DNA from: Sphingomonadales bacterium
GTDB lineage: Bacteria; Pseudomonadota; Alphaproteobacteria; Sphingomonadales; Sphingomonadaceae
NCBI GenBank assembly: GCA_025352685.1
Contig: JANXSN010000095.1
Span: 1 to 64,000, forward strand
Length of the DNA stretch: 64,000 nucleotides
Direction: 5' to 3'
Part shown: piece by piece, positions 19,906-28,622 of the stretch
Layout: every line of letters starts with the position of its first letter
Numbering within the stretch: position 1 is the stretch's first letter
Made by a program: the position numbers and the translations under genes
Notes under the pieces: model-generated
What the model saw: the letters and a program-made list of their open reading frames with translations, nothing else
What the model was told of the DNA's origin: nothing
Databases searched by the model: none

Positions 19906-20466
19906 ATGAGTAACACCGACACGTCCATGCCCTCCTGGCACGGCACCACTATCGTTTCTGCCCGTAAAAATGGCAAAGTCGTGATCGCTGGCGATGGTCA
20001 GGTTTCAATGGGCCAGACGGTGATGAAACCCAACGCGCGCAAGGTCCGACCGATTGGCGACGGTAGCGTGATCGCAGGCTTTGCGGGTGCAACCGCCGAT
20101 GCGTTCACGCTCCTCGAAAGGCTGGAACGCAAGCTGGAAGCACACAACGGTCAGTTGATGCGCGCCGCCGTCGAGCTCGCCAAGGATTGGCGAACCGACA
20201 AATATCTCCGCAATCTTGAGGCGTTGATGATCGTCGCCGACAAGGATGTGACATTGGTACTGACCGGAAATGGCGATGTGTTGGAACCCGAAGGCGGGAT
20301 AGCGGCAATCGGATCGGGCGGAAACTATGCGCTCGCAGCAGCTCGCGCTCTCGATGAATATGAACCCGATGCCGAAACCCTGTGCCGCCGCGCGATGAAG
20401 ATCGCAGGCGAAATCTGTGTCTACACGAACGACCGATTGACGCTTGAAGCGCTCGACGCGGCATAG
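19906..20466 (+). CDS. hslV: ATP-dependent protease subunit HslV
   Basis: The proteolytic core of the HslUV (ClpQY) protease, 186 residues. The nucleophile Thr comes from [20 protein letters not shown], so residues before it are removed on maturation. [18 protein letters not shown] and [14 protein letters not shown] are conserved blocks. An internal ATG at residue 8 (MPSWHGTT) is an alternative start; both give the same mature enzyme. hslU starts 18 bases after the stop, so the pair is one operon. Confidence 0.97.
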   Translation: MSNTDTSMPSWHGTTIVSARKNGKVVIAGDGQVSMGQTVMKPNARKVRPIGDGSVIAGFAGATADAFTLLERLERKLEAHNGQLMRAAVELAKDWRTDKYLRNLEALMIVADKDVTLVLTGNGDVLEPEGGIAAIGSGGNYALAAARALDEYEPDAETLCRRAMKIAGEICVYTNDRLTLEALDAA

Positions 20467-20484
20467 CCTGACCGAAAGATTGAT

Positions 20485-21783
20485 ATGAACGACGCTCTGA
20501 CCCCTAAAGCCATTTGCCGTGCGCTCGACGAGCACATCGTCGGCCAAACCGACGCGAAACGCGCTGTCGCGGTGGCGCTGCGCAACCGCTGGCGCCGGCA
20601 ACAATTGCCGCTCGATCTGCGCGACGAGGTTTCGCCAAAAAATATCCTCATGATCGGGCCCACGGGATGCGGCAAGACGGAGATTTCGCGGCGCCTCGCC
20701 AAGCTTGCTGATGCGCCGTTCGTCAAGGTTGAAGCCACCAAATTTACCGAAGTCGGCTATGTTGGCCGCGACGTCGAGCAGATCGCTCGCGACCTGGTCG
20801 AAGAAGCGATACGACTTGAGAAGGAGCGCCGTCGTGCCGCCGTCAAGGACAAGGTGGAGAATGCCGCGTTGGCACGCCTGCTGGACGCATTGACGGGCAA
20901 GGGTGCGAGCGAAGCGACGCGCGCCGCTTTCAAGCAACGCTTCGAGGACGGGTCACTCAACGATACCGAAATCGAGATCGAGGTCGACTCGACCCCGCAG
21001 ATGCCCTTCGACATTCCTGGCGGCGCCCAGGTTGGCATGATCAACTTGACCGAGATGATGTCAAAAGCGATGGGCGGTGGTCAGCTGAAGCGACGCAAGA
21101 TGACCGTTCCTGCTGCCTGGACGAAGTTGACCGAGGAAGAGGCCGACAAGCGGTTGGATCAGGACGATGTGGCACGCGTCGCGCTGAGTAATGCCGAAGC
21201 AAACGGGATCGTTTTCCTCGACGAGATCGACAAGATCGCTGTCAGTGATGTGCGAGGCGGATCGGTTAGCCGCGAAGGCGTGCAGCGCGATCTGCTGCCG
21301 CTCATTGAAGGCACGACGGTTGCGACCAAATATGGGCCGATGAAGACCGACCATATTTTGTTCATCGCTTCAGGCGCCTTTCACGTTACAAAGCCGAGCG
21401 ATCTTTTGCCCGAATTACAGGGCAGGTTGCCAATACGCGTCGAGCTCAAGGCGCTGACCGAGGCAGATTTCGTGCGTATTTTGAACGACACCCGCGCCTC
21501 GCTGACAACACAGTACACCGCGCTCCTCAAGACCGAGGGTGTCTCGATTGCATTCACTGCTGATGGCATCGCGGCGATTGCGCGCACGGCCGCCGAAGTG
21601 AATGATGCGCTCGAGAACATCGGCGCACGACGTCTGTCGACGGTGATGGAAAAACTCCTCGAAGATATCAGTTTCGACGCTGAGGACCGGCAGGGAACGA
21701 CGTTGACGGTGGACGCAAGCTACGTCGACCAGCAACTGGCCAGCGTGGCCCGAAACACGGACCTGTCGAAATACGTATTGTAA
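20485..21783 (+). CDS. hslU: ATP-dependent protease ATPase subunit HslU
   Basis: The unfoldase of HslUV (432 residues), a AAA+ ATPase. Walker [16 protein letters not shown] is at about residue 55. [18 protein letters not shown] is the family signature. The intermediate I domain spans about 110-230 and is followed by Walker [13 protein letters not shown]. The sensor and C-terminal tail ends DLSKYVL, the form that docks into HslV. The stop overlaps the ATG of a 56-codon frame downstream (TAATG). Confidence 0.97.
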   Translation: MNDALTPKAICRALDEHIVGQTDAKRAVAVALRNRWRRQQLPLDLRDEVSPKNILMIGPTGCGKTEISRRLAKLADAPFVKVEATKFTEVGYVGRDVEQIARDLVEEAIRLEKERRRAAVKDKVENAALARLLDALTGKGASEATRAAFKQRFEDGSLNDTEIEIEVDSTPQMPFDIPGGAQVGMINLTEMMSKAMGGGQLKRRKMTVPAAWTKLTEEEADKRLDQDDVARVALSNAEANGIVFLDEIDKIAVSDVRGGSVSREGVQRDLLPLIEGTTVATKYGPMKTDHILFIASGAFHVTKPSDLLPELQGRLPIRVELKALTEADFVRILNDTRASLTTQYTALLKTEGVSIAFTADGIAAIARTAAEVNDALENIGARRLSTVMEKLLEDISFDAEDRQGTTLTVDASYVDQQLASVARNTDLSKYVL

Positions 21784-21953
21784 TGTCTCGGCTGATTTCG
21801 CTCCTGGCGGACGAAAAGCCAGCCATAATCGATCCGTTTAATCTGCGCGACCCGGTCCCTCCGGCCGACATCCTGGCCGCCGGCGTGGCCGAGCCGTCTG
21901 TTGTGGTCGATCCCAAGGGCGTGCGATCGGAACACCTCGCAGCCGGCAACTAA
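21783..21953 (+). CDS. Hypothetical 56-aa protein coupled to hslU
   Basis: A short frame opens at the ATG sharing its A with the hslU stop codon and ends at taa 21951-21953. The product begins [16 protein letters not shown] and is rich in Pro, Asp and Val, with no recognisable domain. The TAATG overlap suits translational coupling, and the frame has the codon bias of its neighbours. Against it, frames on the opposite strand through this stretch are also open. Its function is unknown. Confidence 0.42.
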   Translation: MSRLISLLADEKPAIIDPFNLRDPVPPADILAAGVAEPSVVVDPKGVRSEHLAAGN

Positions 21954-22007
21954 TTCTGCTTTGCGAGCCACGCACTCCCGACCTCGGTAAGCGATGTCAA
22001 CGAACCG

Positions 22008-24887
22008 TCATTTTGCGGACAGCGCGGGCATCACCGCCATCGCAAAACTCTTTTCTGGTACCAGCCAACGCTTCGCCGTCGCTTCGAGCTCGGCGGGCGT
22101 GATCCGCGCATAGTCGCTCGACAACGTGCTGAGCGACTGCAGACGCCGAGGATCACCGGAGGCCCCCTGCAACTGACCAAGCCAGAAGCTGTTGCCGCTC
22201 GACGCGCGCGCGATCGACTGGCGCATCGGACCCACAGTGCGAAGTAACTCGTCGGCAGTGACGGGTTTGGATGCAAGATCTGCTGCGATCTGCCGGGACA
22301 GCGCAAAGAACCGGTCAACGCCCCCCGGTTTTAACTGCGACGTCACGACGAAGCTGCCGCCCCCTGGCATGAAGGCGGGCCAGTTGCTCGAAACACTTGG
22401 GCTATAGCTCGCGCCTTCGCCCTCGCGCAGCGTATCGAACAACCGGTCGTTGAAGATGGCTGACAGGATGTCGAGCTTGCGGCTCTCATAGACTTCGGTT
22501 TGCCCCCCTGCGCTCGGCCACGCGAGAACAGCGGCAGCCAATTCGACGGGACCGGTGTGAGTTAGCACGATTGGCGTTGACGACGGGGCAACGCCTTTGG
22601 ACGTTGCACTCTCGGTTGTGACGACTGCGGGCTTGCGCGGTTCGAGTGCACCAAAGGTTGCTGCGACAGCGGCGATTGCCTTTTCTGCTTCGACATCGCC
22701 GAAGACCGAGACCTCAATGGGTCCAGTCTTGAGCAACGGCTCCCACAGCACACGAAATGTTTCAGGCGTCATCGCCTGCGCCTGCGCAAGCGTTGGAAAT
22801 GCCCAGCGCGGATCGCCTCCGTGAAGGCGTCTCGATAGCTCGCGATTTAAAACACCACCCGGGGAGGCGCTGGCGGAGGCGTAGCTGGTGATCATCGCGG
22901 CTTTGGCGCGAAGAACAGGGGCTGGATCCCAGCCGGGCATTGCAAGCTTGGCCGCCATTAAGTGCAACTGGTCGTCGAGATCGGCAGCGCGCGTTGTCGC
23001 GCTGAGCTGAAAAGCGTCATCACCGATGCTGAGGCCCAGATTGATCCGCCGTCCGCTTGTCAACCGGTCGAGCTCATCCTGCCTAAGGTCCCCGATCCCG
23101 CTTGCGACCAATGCTCCGCTCGCCGCCCAGGCATCGGTCGGGCGGTCGGTTGGTAACGCCTGCATCCCTTTGCCGAATCGAGCCGTCACATAAACCTTGC
23201 CGGCTTCCGCCGGATTCGCGAAAATCTGGACACTGACGCCGTTCGACAGCTCGACGAACTGCAGTCCCATTTCGCTGACGGCGCTCCGGCGCACGATCGT
23301 TGCCGGCATCCCCAATTTGGGTACGCGATCGAAGCTGACTGGCGCGCGCGACATCGAGACGAGTGGTTTGGGCTGGGCAGTGACCGTCGCAAGCAATTGC
23401 ATCTCTGCTTCTGGCGTGACCTTGGGCAACGTCAACAACGCCCGCATGGGCGTGCCCGAGTACATGCGTTTCGTTGCCGCAAGAATGGATGCCGGGGTCA
23501 GTCGTCCCTTCATATTGGTGAACACATCACGGGCGACTTCGGGGCTCGCCACGGTTTCGCGTATGTTGACTGCTTCGATCAAGTCATCGGCGAGTTGACC
23601 GCCGTTTTGCGTTCGGGCCTGTTCCACCATCACTTGCAGCGCTGCAGCAAACTCGCTGGATTCGCGGTCGATGTCGGCCTGCGACGACGGATTGATCAAG
23701 GCATCCGCGATGACCGCCCTGACGTCGCGGATCGCTGCCTGCCAATCGTCACCCAGAGGAACGATTTGGATAAAGGTGCCATCAACGGACCGCGCAACCT
23801 CCTGCTGGTCGGCGCTTGCCGACAAAAAGCTGCCGCCCGCGCGGGCGCGTTCCTCAAGACGGCGGCTTATCAACCGCAGCGACAGGCTCTCAATCAGCTT
23901 GCCGCGGTTATATTCCACAGTGTCGTGTTTGGGGAACCACGGACGGAGCACGGCAAGACTGGCAATTGTGGGCAAACCAGCCTCGACAATGACTTTCGTG
24001 CGTGGAGCCGACATGTTGGGCCTGCCGAAGTCGGGGTCAGCGGGCGACAGTCCCTTGCCCCGCCAATCCGTGAAATATTTACGGATCAGGGTCTCGAAGA
24101 CGGCAGGATCATTATCGCCGACAATGACCAAGGTTGTACGTTCCGGTCGGTACCAGCGGTCATGAAAACCGCGCAGCGTTGCAGGTGTCGCTGCATTGAG
24201 CGTTGCAGTATCGCCGATCGGCGAATGGTCACCGAAAGCCTGACCCGAGAAAAAGTGCGCTCGTGTGGCGTCGCCGACGCGTTGCTCGGCCCCGGTTCCT
24301 TCGCGTAGCTCGGCGAGCACGGTACGGCGTTCGGCATCAACCTCGGCTTGGGTTATGTCGGGCGCTGCCATCATGCCAGACAGTACCTTGACGCTTTCCT
24401 CTAGCCCGGCCGGAGTCGCTGATGGCAAGTCGAGCTTATAGATTGTCTGCGTTGGCGTGGTTGACGCGTTCGTGTCGGATCCAAATGTGGCACCCAGTCG
24501 TTGCCACAAACGCTTTGCTTCGCCGTCGGGGACGTATCTCGAGCCACGAAAGCTCAGGTGCTCGTTGAAATGCGCAAAGCCCGATTCACCTTTGCGCTCA
24601 TTCAGCGACCCTGCGTCGATCGCGAGCCGGATTGAGACCTGGCCCGGCGGGACGCCATTCTTGCGCACCGCATAGCGCAAGCCGTTCGACAGCTCGCCAA
24701 AAATCCATTCGCGATCTGGAGGGATGTCGCTGCCGCGATAAAGCCACGGCGCGCCGGGCGTTTGTGCTGCTGACGCCTTGGCTGGGGGTTGTTTCGTCGG
24801 TGTCGGCCGCGCGGTGGCGGGAGCGACAAGCGCGAACGCGAGCAGAAAGGCAAGGGGACGCGCGATGCGCAGGACCAAGGACATCAT
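22008..24887 (-). CDS. M16-family zinc metallopeptidase (two-domain)
   Basis: A pitrilysin-type peptidase of 959 residues. The signal peptide (LRIARPLAFLLAFALVAPATA) is followed by the first M16 domain with the inverted zinc motif HFNEHLSF near residue 105 and the downstream Glu in ERRTVLAE near 185. Peptidase M16 C-terminal-type domains follow, and a second inactive-looking M16 half starts near residue 540. PEGRTTLVIVGD-type and REGEGASYSPSV blocks are present. Exported, so it probably degrades peptides in the periplasm. It is downstream of a 57-aa gene on the same strand. Confidence 0.92.
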   Translation of the reverse strand: MMSLVLRIARPLAFLLAFALVAPATARPTPTKQPPAKASAAQTPGAPWLYRGSDIPPDREWIFGELSNGLRYAVRKNGVPPGQVSIRLAIDAGSLNERKGESGFAHFNEHLSFRGSRYVPDGEAKRLWQRLGATFGSDTNASTTPTQTIYKLDLPSATPAGLEESVKVLSGMMAAPDITQAEVDAERRTVLAELREGTGAEQRVGDATRAHFFSGQAFGDHSPIGDTATLNAATPATLRGFHDRWYRPERTTLVIVGDNDPAVFETLIRKYFTDWRGKGLSPADPDFGRPNMSAPRTKVIVEAGLPTIASLAVLRPWFPKHDTVEYNRGKLIESLSLRLISRRLEERARAGGSFLSASADQQEVARSVDGTFIQIVPLGDDWQAAIRDVRAVIADALINPSSQADIDRESSEFAAALQVMVEQARTQNGGQLADDLIEAVNIRETVASPEVARDVFTNMKGRLTPASILAATKRMYSGTPMRALLTLPKVTPEAEMQLLATVTAQPKPLVSMSRAPVSFDRVPKLGMPATIVRRSAVSEMGLQFVELSNGVSVQIFANPAEAGKVYVTARFGKGMQALPTDRPTDAWAASGALVASGIGDLRQDELDRLTSGRRINLGLSIGDDAFQLSATTRAADLDDQLHLMAAKLAMPGWDPAPVLRAKAAMITSYASASASPGGVLNRELSRRLHGGDPRWAFPTLAQAQAMTPETFRVLWEPLLKTGPIEVSVFGDVEAEKAIAAVAATFGALEPRKPAVVTTESATSKGVAPSSTPIVLTHTGPVELAAAVLAWPSAGGQTEVYESRKLDILSAIFNDRLFDTLREGEGASYSPSVSSNWPAFMPGGGSFVVTSQLKPGGVDRFFALSRQIAADLASKPVTADELLRTVGPMRQSIARASSGNSFWLGQLQGASGDPRRLQSLSTLSSDYARITPAELEATAKRWLVPEKSFAMAVMPALSAK

Positions 24888-25028
24888 TTGCTCTCGCTAT
24901 CGGGGGAAACGCATGTGCGCCAGATGAACGGACTTTTTGATCTCTCCGACACGGACTCGGCGCCACGTGCCCAACGGAAAAAAGCGACGCCATCTGGCCT
25001 CACTTTTTGGGTCTCGCTGACGACGATC

Positions 25029-25202
25029 CTATCCCGCCAAGACGGTGGCAGCTGTTTCCTCGATGGTCCCGGCAACGAGGAGTGAATCCCCGCCGACCAT
25101 GCCTACTTTGGTTTGGCCATTCTCGTCGGTCCGAAGGTAGGCAATATTCGCGACGACGACCATGTAGTCGCCGCCTCGGGACTTGAGCAAAACGAATTTC
25201 AT
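25029..25202 (-). CDS. Small 57-aa protein with strong ribosome site
   Basis: A short gene with an AGGAG Shine-Dalgarno six bases before its ATG, the best ribosome site in this neighbourhood. The product starts MKFVLLKSRGGDYMVVVANI and ends with an EETAATVLAG helix. It has the alternating strand pattern of small beta proteins such as FlbD-like peptides: a VVVANIAYLR strand, a KVGMVGGDSLLV strand and a final helix. I cannot assign a function. It sits between the DEAD-box helicase and M16 genes, all on the minus strand. Confidence 0.6.
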   Translation of the reverse strand: MKFVLLKSRGGDYMVVVANIAYLRTDENGQTKVGMVGGDSLLVAGTIEETAATVLAG

Positions 25203-25271
25203 GCAGGGCTCCTGACGCTCGTTTGTGAAGGAGACAGACCGTCGTTGTGCGCAACGGGCCGCGGTTGTGGC

Positions 25272-26573
25272 TTAGCGTCCGCCGCCTGAACGCTTCACCG
25301 CGCCCCGATGTGCGCCGACGCCCGGCGCGCGACGTGGGGTAAAACGGCGCTTTTCGCCGGTAGGCGCCGGGGCACCCCGGCCGTTGCCCCGTGGGGCCTC
25401 GCGCTGGAATGCAGGCTTAGGTAGCGAGGCCGCCTTGGTTGCAAAATCGGTCGGCAGCGGCGCAGTCTGAAGCTTGACGCCTGTCAGCTTCTCGATGTCG
25501 CGCAACCACCCTTTTTCTTCACCGGCAACAAAGCTCACGGCAATGCCCGTTGCCCCGGCGCGCGCGGTGCGGCCGATGCGGTGGACATATTGCTCGGGGA
25601 CGTTTGGCAGGTCGAAATTGAAAACATGACTGACGCCCGACACATCGATACCGCGGGCCGCGATGTCGGTTGCGACGAGAATCTTGATGTCCCCCTTCTT
25701 GAAGGAATCGAGGGCGTCCATGCGAGCATTCTGCGACTTGTTGCCGTGGATCGCGGCCGAACGGATGCCAGCAGCGGCCAGGTGCTTCACAATGCGGTCA
25801 GCGCCGTGCTTGGTACGGCTGAATACCAACGCGCGTTCGATCGGCTCGTTCTTCAAGACGATGGTCAGCAGTGCCTGCTTTTCCGCCTGATTGACAAACG
25901 TTGCGTACTGATCGACGCGTTCGGCAGTCGAGGCAACGGGCGTCACCGCAACGTGCACCGGATTGTTGAGGAAGCGGCTACCGAGCTCTGCGATCGTTTT
26001 GGGCATCGTTGCCGAGAAGAAGAGCGACTGGCGCTGCTTGGGCAGCAATCGGTCGATCTGTTTCAGCGCGTGAATGAAGCCAAGGTCGAGCATCTGGTCG
26101 GCTTCATCGAGAACGAAGATTTCGACATGGCGCAGATTGAGCGCGCGCTGTTCGATCAGGTCGATCAAGCGACCCGGGGTTGCGACGAGAACGTCAAGGC
26201 CCGCGCCACACATCTTGATCTGGCGACCGATCGGCATACCGCCGAACACGACGCCGACCGACAGCCGTTGACCCTTACTGTAGTCTTCGAACGACTGCGC
26301 AATCTGAGCGGCGAGCTCGCGCGTCGGCGACAACACCAGCATGCGGCAACCACCTGGCGGACGGGGTCTCGGGTTAGCGGCCAGACGCATGATACTAGGG
26401 AGCGCAAAGGCGGCGGTTTTACCCGTGCCAGTCTGCGCGATACCGCACAGGTCGCGGCCTTCGATCAAAGCCGGGATCGACTGGACTTGAATGGGGGTAG
26501 GGATGTCGTATCCCTTGGTTGCCAGTGCAGACAGAATCTGGGGCGACAAGCCGAGGTCGGAAAATTTAGTCAT
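25272..26573 (-). CDS. DEAD-box RNA helicase, RhlE-like
   Basis: A 433-residue ATP-dependent RNA helicase. Motifs in order: the Q motif (FSDLGLSPQILSAL, then GYDIPTPIQVQSIP), Walker A AQTGTGKTAAF, PTRELAAQ, DEADQMLDLGF, SAT, VATDIAARGID and HRIGRTARAG. The C-terminal tail is basic and rich in Arg, Gly and Pro, the RNA-binding tail of RhlE-type proteins in ribosome assembly or RNA decay. The start was set at ATG 26571-26573 because the Q motif begins within ten residues; the frame stays open upstream but with unrelated sequence. Confidence 0.94.
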   Translation of the reverse strand: MTKFSDLGLSPQILSALATKGYDIPTPIQVQSIPALIEGRDLCGIAQTGTGKTAAFALPSIMRLAANPRPRPPGGCRMLVLSPTRELAAQIAQSFEDYSKGQRLSVGVVFGGMPIGRQIKMCGAGLDVLVATPGRLIDLIEQRALNLRHVEIFVLDEADQMLDLGFIHALKQIDRLLPKQRQSLFFSATMPKTIAELGSRFLNNPVHVAVTPVASTAERVDQYATFVNQAEKQALLTIVLKNEPIERALVFSRTKHGADRIVKHLAAAGIRSAAIHGNKSQNARMDALDSFKKGDIKILVATDIAARGIDVSGVSHVFNFDLPNVPEQYVHRIGRTARAGATGIAVSFVAGEEKGWLRDIEKLTGVKLQTAPLPTDFATKAASLPKPAFQREAPRGNGRGAPAPTGEKRRFTPRRAPGVGAHRGAVKRSGGGR

Positions 26574-27083
26574 GGAAATGCTTTCGAGTGCTCGCGCACG
26601 CGAATTCGCGCACCGAACGAGCGGGGTTGATGACAACCCGCGTGAAAAGGGAAGCCGATTGGCTAAGAGCGTCACGAGGTCGAGCCTGTCCGGAAAACCC
26701 GGATAATCACGCTGGCCGACCTGCAAAAACGATTATCGCTTTGCTGCGCTGCAACGTGATATGGCAGAAAATGCGGCCTACTACAAGATGGTTTGTCAGC
26801 CACACAGCCTGAACCGCGGATAGCCAGGCTGCATCGTGCGTGGCTGTCCGCAAGCGACATCGCGCGTCCTCGCGGCTGCGATGCAGGACACTCGACCGCC
26901 GCCGAGTTGGTCGCTCGGACTTCCAAGGTCCGTCCGTCCAGCATCTTTATTCCCCGACAACACATGATTGTAACCGCGCTCGGTTGACACAATTAGACGC
27001 TGCGGTGCGCATCGCAGCCTTTGAACAGGCGGCGATGAGCGCTACGAAATCGCTGCCGTCATGCGCGCCGCAATAGCTTTGAC
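26574..27083. other. Non-coding region upstream of the helicase
   Basis: This is the leader and promoter side of the DEAD-box gene plus the 3' flank of the broken DJ-1 gene. I find no supported gene on either strand. RNA-helicase genes of this type often have long leaders, but I see no specific structured motif. The stretch 26975-27080 is AT-richer than its surroundings without a clear promoter. Confidence 0.4.
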
Positions 27084-27737
27084 CTAGGGCTCGCGATCCC
27101 TCGCCAACTTTGCGACCATGGCACGGTAGCGGGCGATGGTTGTCGCGTCGGATTTTTCAGGCGAATCGCTATTGAAAGGTGGGGACGGGTCGTATTCGAT
27201 GCTCAGCTGTACGAATTTGGCGCGATCCTCGCCCCGAATGACTGCAGTCAGCGCAAGCGCAAAATCGGTCCCAGCCGTCATCCCGCCGCCGGTCACGCGA
27301 TTGCGGTCGAACACCGTCCGGTCGGCGACTGGTTCTGCACGGAACCATGCAAGTTTATGCCATGATGCCCAATGGCACACGCCCTGGTAACAGGCTAGCA
27401 AACCTGCTGCTGCCAGCACAAGCGCTCCGGTGCATACACTGGTGACCCATGTCGCGTCGCCACCGATGCGGCGCACCCAGTCGAGCGTTTGGGTATCCTT
27501 CATTGCCGCTACCGCTTCCAAGCCGCCCGGCACGCAAAGAATTTAGGTACTGTTTACGTCTGCGAAAGTTGCAGTCGGAAGCGGATCGAGCCCGGCGTCG
27601 GTCGACACCAGCGCGCGCGTTTTAGCGACCAGATCGATCTTGGCATTCCCCAGTCGTGATAACACCTGCGCAGAACCAGTCAGGTCAAGCTGCGTGACAT
27701 TGGGGAATAGCAGGAAGGCGATGTGAATGGGTTCCAT
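27084..27737 (-). pseudogene. DJ-1/PfpI (isonitrile hydratase-like), in-frame stop
   Basis: The two parts of one DJ-1/PfpI protein are in the same frame, separated by a single TAA at about 27543-27545. Part one is MEPIHIAFLLFPNVTQLDL to the ADVNST stretch. Part two continues with LCVPGGLEAVAAMKD, the nucleophile elbow VTSVCTGALVLAAAGLL and TGGGMTAGTDFALAL, ending SPEKSDAT and on. Alignment to the family is continuous, with no missing block. The full length would be about 217 residues. A recent nonsense mutation is the simplest reading; sequencing error is possible. Relatives include isonitrile hydratase and other ThiJ-type enzymes. Confidence 0.85.
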
Positions 27738-27795
27738 GAGCTGCGCTCGTCGGCTAGGAGGCTGCCGCAGAGCGAGCCGGCAATACGGGACAAGC

Positions 27796-28434
27796 ATGAG
27801 CGAAGTTATTGCACACATCGTCGGGTGGTTGGCCGGGTTCACCACTGTCATCATCGTTACAATGGGCTATCCAGGCATTGCCTTGCTGATGGCGATCGAG
27901 AGCGCGTGTGTTCCCTTGCCTTCCGAACTCATCATGCCGTTTGCGGGTTACCTTGTATCCCAAGGCCACTTCAACATGTGGGCGGTCGCAACGGCGGGCG
28001 CAATCGGTTGCAACTTGGGCTCGATTGTCGGCTATGAATTCGGGAAGCGCGGCGGTCGACCGCTTGCGCTGAAATACGGACGCTTCATTCTAATCGACAC
28101 GCACGACATCGATAAGGCCGAACAATTCTTTGCCAGATATGGCGACAAGGCAGTTCTCATCGGCCGATTGCTGCCTGTGATCCGAACCTTCATCGCGTTT
28201 CCGGCAGGCGTCGCGCGGATGCCCTATCTGCGCTTCCATATCTTTACTTTCGTCGGCTCATGGCCGTGGTGCCTGGGGCTTGCCTGGGTCGGGATGAAGC
28301 TGGGCACGGCATGGGACCGCGATCCCCGATTGAAAGCCGTGCTCCACTCGCTGGATGTCGTGATTGTCGTTGTGGTTCTTGCAGTCGGAATTTGGTTCGT
28401 GTGGCATAAGCTGCGGAGCGGTCGCCGCGTTTGA
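27796..28434 (+). CDS. DedA-family membrane protein
   Basis: A 212-residue inner-membrane protein of the DedA/SNARE-associated family, thought to act as proton-coupled lipid flippases; in some species undecaprenyl phosphate is the cargo. Recognisable blocks are the re-entrant segment PLPSELIMPFAGYL, then GNxxG-like CNLGSIVGYEFGKRGGR, and VLIGRLLPVIRTFIAFPAGVARM with the conserved Arg residues. Four hydrophobic segments are visible. The start at 27796 follows GGGACAAGC. It is divergent from the broken DJ-1 gene across 58 bases. Confidence 0.93.
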   Translation: MSEVIAHIVGWLAGFTTVIIVTMGYPGIALLMAIESACVPLPSELIMPFAGYLVSQGHFNMWAVATAGAIGCNLGSIVGYEFGKRGGRPLALKYGRFILIDTHDIDKAEQFFARYGDKAVLIGRLLPVIRTFIAFPAGVARMPYLRFHIFTFVGSWPWCLGLAWVGMKLGTAWDRDPRLKAVLHSLDVVIVVVVLAVGIWFVWHKLRSGRRV

Positions 28435-28622
28435 ATTGCCCTGGTTTTTGTCAGCAAGGGCATGGGCAACCGGCGTTGAAGTAGCGCCGACGATGGCAGC
28501 ACAGATGAGCCCTTTAATCGGTTCATCCAATGCGGCGCCCAGCGCCACCGTCCGGAAAGCCAATCTTTCGGCGGCAGAACACGGACACTGATTGCGAGGG
28601 CCGCACCATAATTCGCGCGCCG

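Noticed and set aside
20005-20937. Minus-strand frame of about 310 codons across hslV-hslU
   Set aside because: It spans two certain genes on the other strand and has no recognisable domain or ribosome site.
25581-26630. Plus-strand frame of about 350 codons opposite the DEAD-box gene
   Set aside because: Antisense shadow; helicase motifs are continuous on the minus strand.
28258-28563. Minus-strand frame downstream of dedA with a signal-like stretch
   Set aside because: More than half is antisense to dedA and the hydrophobic part is short; not enough to call a gene.
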